From: an uncultured Collinsella sp.
GTDB taxonomy: Bacteria > Actinomycetota > Coriobacteriia > Coriobacteriales > Coriobacteriaceae
Assembly (NCBI GenBank): GCA_902490325.1
Contig: CABUDJ010000089.1
Span: forward strand, 1-6,490
Direction of reading: 5' to 3'
DNA: 6,490 nt
In this document: positions 5,469 to 6,490 of the stretch, piece by piece
How positions within the stretch are numbered: position 1 is the first letter of the stretch
Layout: each line of letters begins with the position of its first letter
The notes under the pieces: model-generated
Seen by the model: only the letters and a program-made list of their open reading frames with translations
What the model was told of the DNA's origin: nothing
Database searches by the model: none
Made by a program: the position numbers and the translations under genes

Positions 5469-6383
5469 GTGACCGATCGGTCCCTGGCTCTTTCCGCGCC
5501 GGCAAAGATTAACCTCTACCTGGGGGTTCATACCGAGCGCGATGACCGCGGCTACCACAGGGTCGATTCCCTGATGGCAGCTGTCGGTCTTTCCGATACC
5601 GTGACGGTTACGCCGGCACAGGCGCTGACCGTCCAGACGGTTCCGGCATCAGATTTTCCCATGCAAAAGAATACGGCGTATCGGGCTGCGGTTGCTATGG
5701 CCGAGCATTATGGTCGCGAGGCAAACATCTGCGTGACGATTGAGAAGCGCATTCCATTGTGCGCCGGCCTGGGCGGCCCCTCGACGGATGCGGCCGCGGT
5801 CATTGTCGCCTTGGCGGAGCTCTGGGGAATTGATCGCACCGACCCCGCGCTCGACGACATTGCGCGGGGCATTGGTGCTGACGTCCCGTTCTTTTTGCAC
5901 GCGAGCCCTGCGTTCTACGTAGGTGGGGGAGACGTGCTGGCAACTGAGTATCCCGCGCTGCCCGCAACGCCCGTCGTGTTGGTCAAGCCGCGCGAGGCAA
6001 GCGTTTCGACAATTGAAGCCTATCGACGTTTTGACGAGGCCCCAGTACCTGCAGACAAACCCGGCGCGATAGCTTCTGCCTTGCGTGCTGGTGATGCCGA
6101 GACGGCATATGCGCTCATCCATAACAACCTGGGTGTCATTTCCGCACAGATGGAGCCGCAGATTCAAACGGTTCTCGATTGGCTGCGTAAACAGGACGGC
6201 ACCGTTGCTGTAGATGTGTGCGGATCGGGTGCCTGCTCGTTTGCCATTTGCGACACCGCCGCCACGGCCGAAAGGCTTGCCAACGCTGCCCTGCAAAACG
6301 ACTGGTGGTCCTGCGCGACGGAGCTCATTCCCAACACGGTTCGCATCGAAGGGTCGATTTCCAGTCTCAGCCGAACACATTAA
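5469..6383 (+). CDS. ispE: 4-diphosphocytidyl-2-C-methyl-D-erythritol kinase
   Basis: Phosphorylates the 2-hydroxyl of CDP-methylerythritol with ATP, the fourth step of the methylerythritol phosphate (MEP) route to isoprenoids; undecaprenyl carrier lipid for peptidoglycan depends on this route. The 304-residue GHMP-family kinase has APAKINLYLGVH (10-21, catalytic Lys13), GYHRVDSLM (28-36), the ATP-binding loop IPLCAGLGGPSTDAAAV (95-111), GIGADVPFFL (134-143, catalytic Asp138) and the third GHMP motif VCGSGACSFAI (250-260). The nucleotide loop reads GLGGPSTDAA where GLGGGSSDAA is common. The start is GTG 5469, 2 bases after the veg stop, with GAGGAG (5455-5460) 8 bases upstream inside veg. A strong terminator lies 30 bases after its stop, ending the veg-ispE unit. 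Confidence 0.96.
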   Translation: MTDRSLALSAPAKINLYLGVHTERDDRGYHRVDSLMAAVGLSDTVTVTPAQALTVQTVPASDFPMQKNTAYRAAVAMAEHYGREANICVTIEKRIPLCAGLGGPSTDAAAVIVALAELWGIDRTDPALDDIARGIGADVPFFLHASPAFYVGGGDVLATEYPALPATPVVLVKPREASVSTIEAYRRFDEAPVPADKPGAIASALRAGDAETAYALIHNNLGVISAQMEPQIQTVLDWLRKQDGTVAVDVCGSGACSFAICDTAATAERLANAALQNDWWSCATELIPNTVRIEGSISSLSRTH

Positions 6384-6413
6384 GCGGATAGGCCGTTCCC
6401 GCAGTTAGCCGAA

Positions 6414-6453
6414 CGCCCCCGAGGCCCCATCCGGGCCCCGGGGGCGGCATTTT
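6414..6453 (+). terminator. Intrinsic terminator after ispE
   Basis: CGCCCCCG (6414-6421) pairs with CGGGGGCG (6439-6446). After an A/C mismatch, GGCCC (6423-6427) pairs with GGGCC (6433-6437) around a 5-base loop, giving about 13 pairs, nearly all G-C. TTTT (6450-6453) follows three bases later. This should end the veg-ispE transcript. Confidence 0.88.
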
Positions 6454-6490
6454 CCCAGTTGAAGGAACGGTGGAGATGTGTTTCGATGGG
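6454..6490 (+). other. Possible start of a following gene, cut by the window end
   Basis: GAAGGA (6461-6466) precedes ATG 6476 by 9 bases, and the frame stays open for five codons (MCFDG) to the window edge. GTG 6478 and ATG 6486, behind GGAG at 6472-6475, are alternatives. Too little is visible to call a product. Confidence 0.25.

Noticed and set aside
5649..6380. Open frame on the - strand opposite ispE (243 codons)
   Set aside because: A shadow of ispE; the + strand frame carries all three GHMP motifs and a good start.

Overview
The window is a densely packed, high-G+C stretch of bacterial chromosome in which every confident gene lies on the + strand. The gene set (murE-type ligase, HAD phosphatase, murI, rph, rdgB, dtd, veg, ispE), the strong G/C preference at third codon positions, and a veg-ispE pair in a high-G+C setting suggest a Gram-positive of the class Coriobacteriia, plausibly Collinsella or a relative. 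That placement is inferred from gene content and protein style; no rRNA or other marker is present to fix it.

Layout. 1-1085: 3' part of a MurE-type UDP-MurNAc-tripeptide ligase, cut by the window edge. 1086-1192: gap with a long imperfect hairpin. 1193-2104: HAD-superfamily phosphatase of unknown substrate. 2156-3040: glutamate racemase (murI). 3095-3820: RNase PH (rph), closed by a hairpin terminator that looks partly repeat-like. 3964-4605: XTP/dITP pyrophosphatase (rdgB), followed after 3 bases by D-aminoacyl-tRNA deacylase (dtd, 4609-5055). 5056-5169: an A+T-richer gap with a plausible extended -10 promoter and two hairpins. 5170-5466: Veg-family protein, followed after 2 bases by ispE (5469-6383). 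6414-6453: a strong G+C-rich intrinsic terminator. The last 37 bases may hold the start of another gene, too short to identify.

How the genes work together. MurE and MurI both feed peptidoglycan precursor synthesis: MurI makes D-glutamate for MurD, and MurE adds residue 3 of the stem peptide. Rph (tRNA 3'-end trimming), RdgB (nucleotide-pool cleansing) and Dtd (removal of D-amino acids from tRNA) are maintenance enzymes. Dtd and MurI share a D-amino-acid theme, since a cell that makes D-amino acids benefits from clearing mischarged tRNAs. A murI/racE-rph-rdgB neighbourhood and a veg-ispE neighbourhood are both known from Bacillus-type genomes, so this is a conserved Gram-positive backbone, not an accessory island. 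The transcription units suggested by the signals are (murE)-HAD-murI-rph, rdgB-dtd, and veg-ispE.

No mobile element, CRISPR array, tRNA or rRNA was seen, and nothing amounts to a clearly new system. The points most worth a second look are the non-DNPR substrate motif in the MurE ligase, the structured leader upstream of veg, the repeat-like terminator after rph, and the uncharacterised HAD phosphatase between two cell-wall genes.
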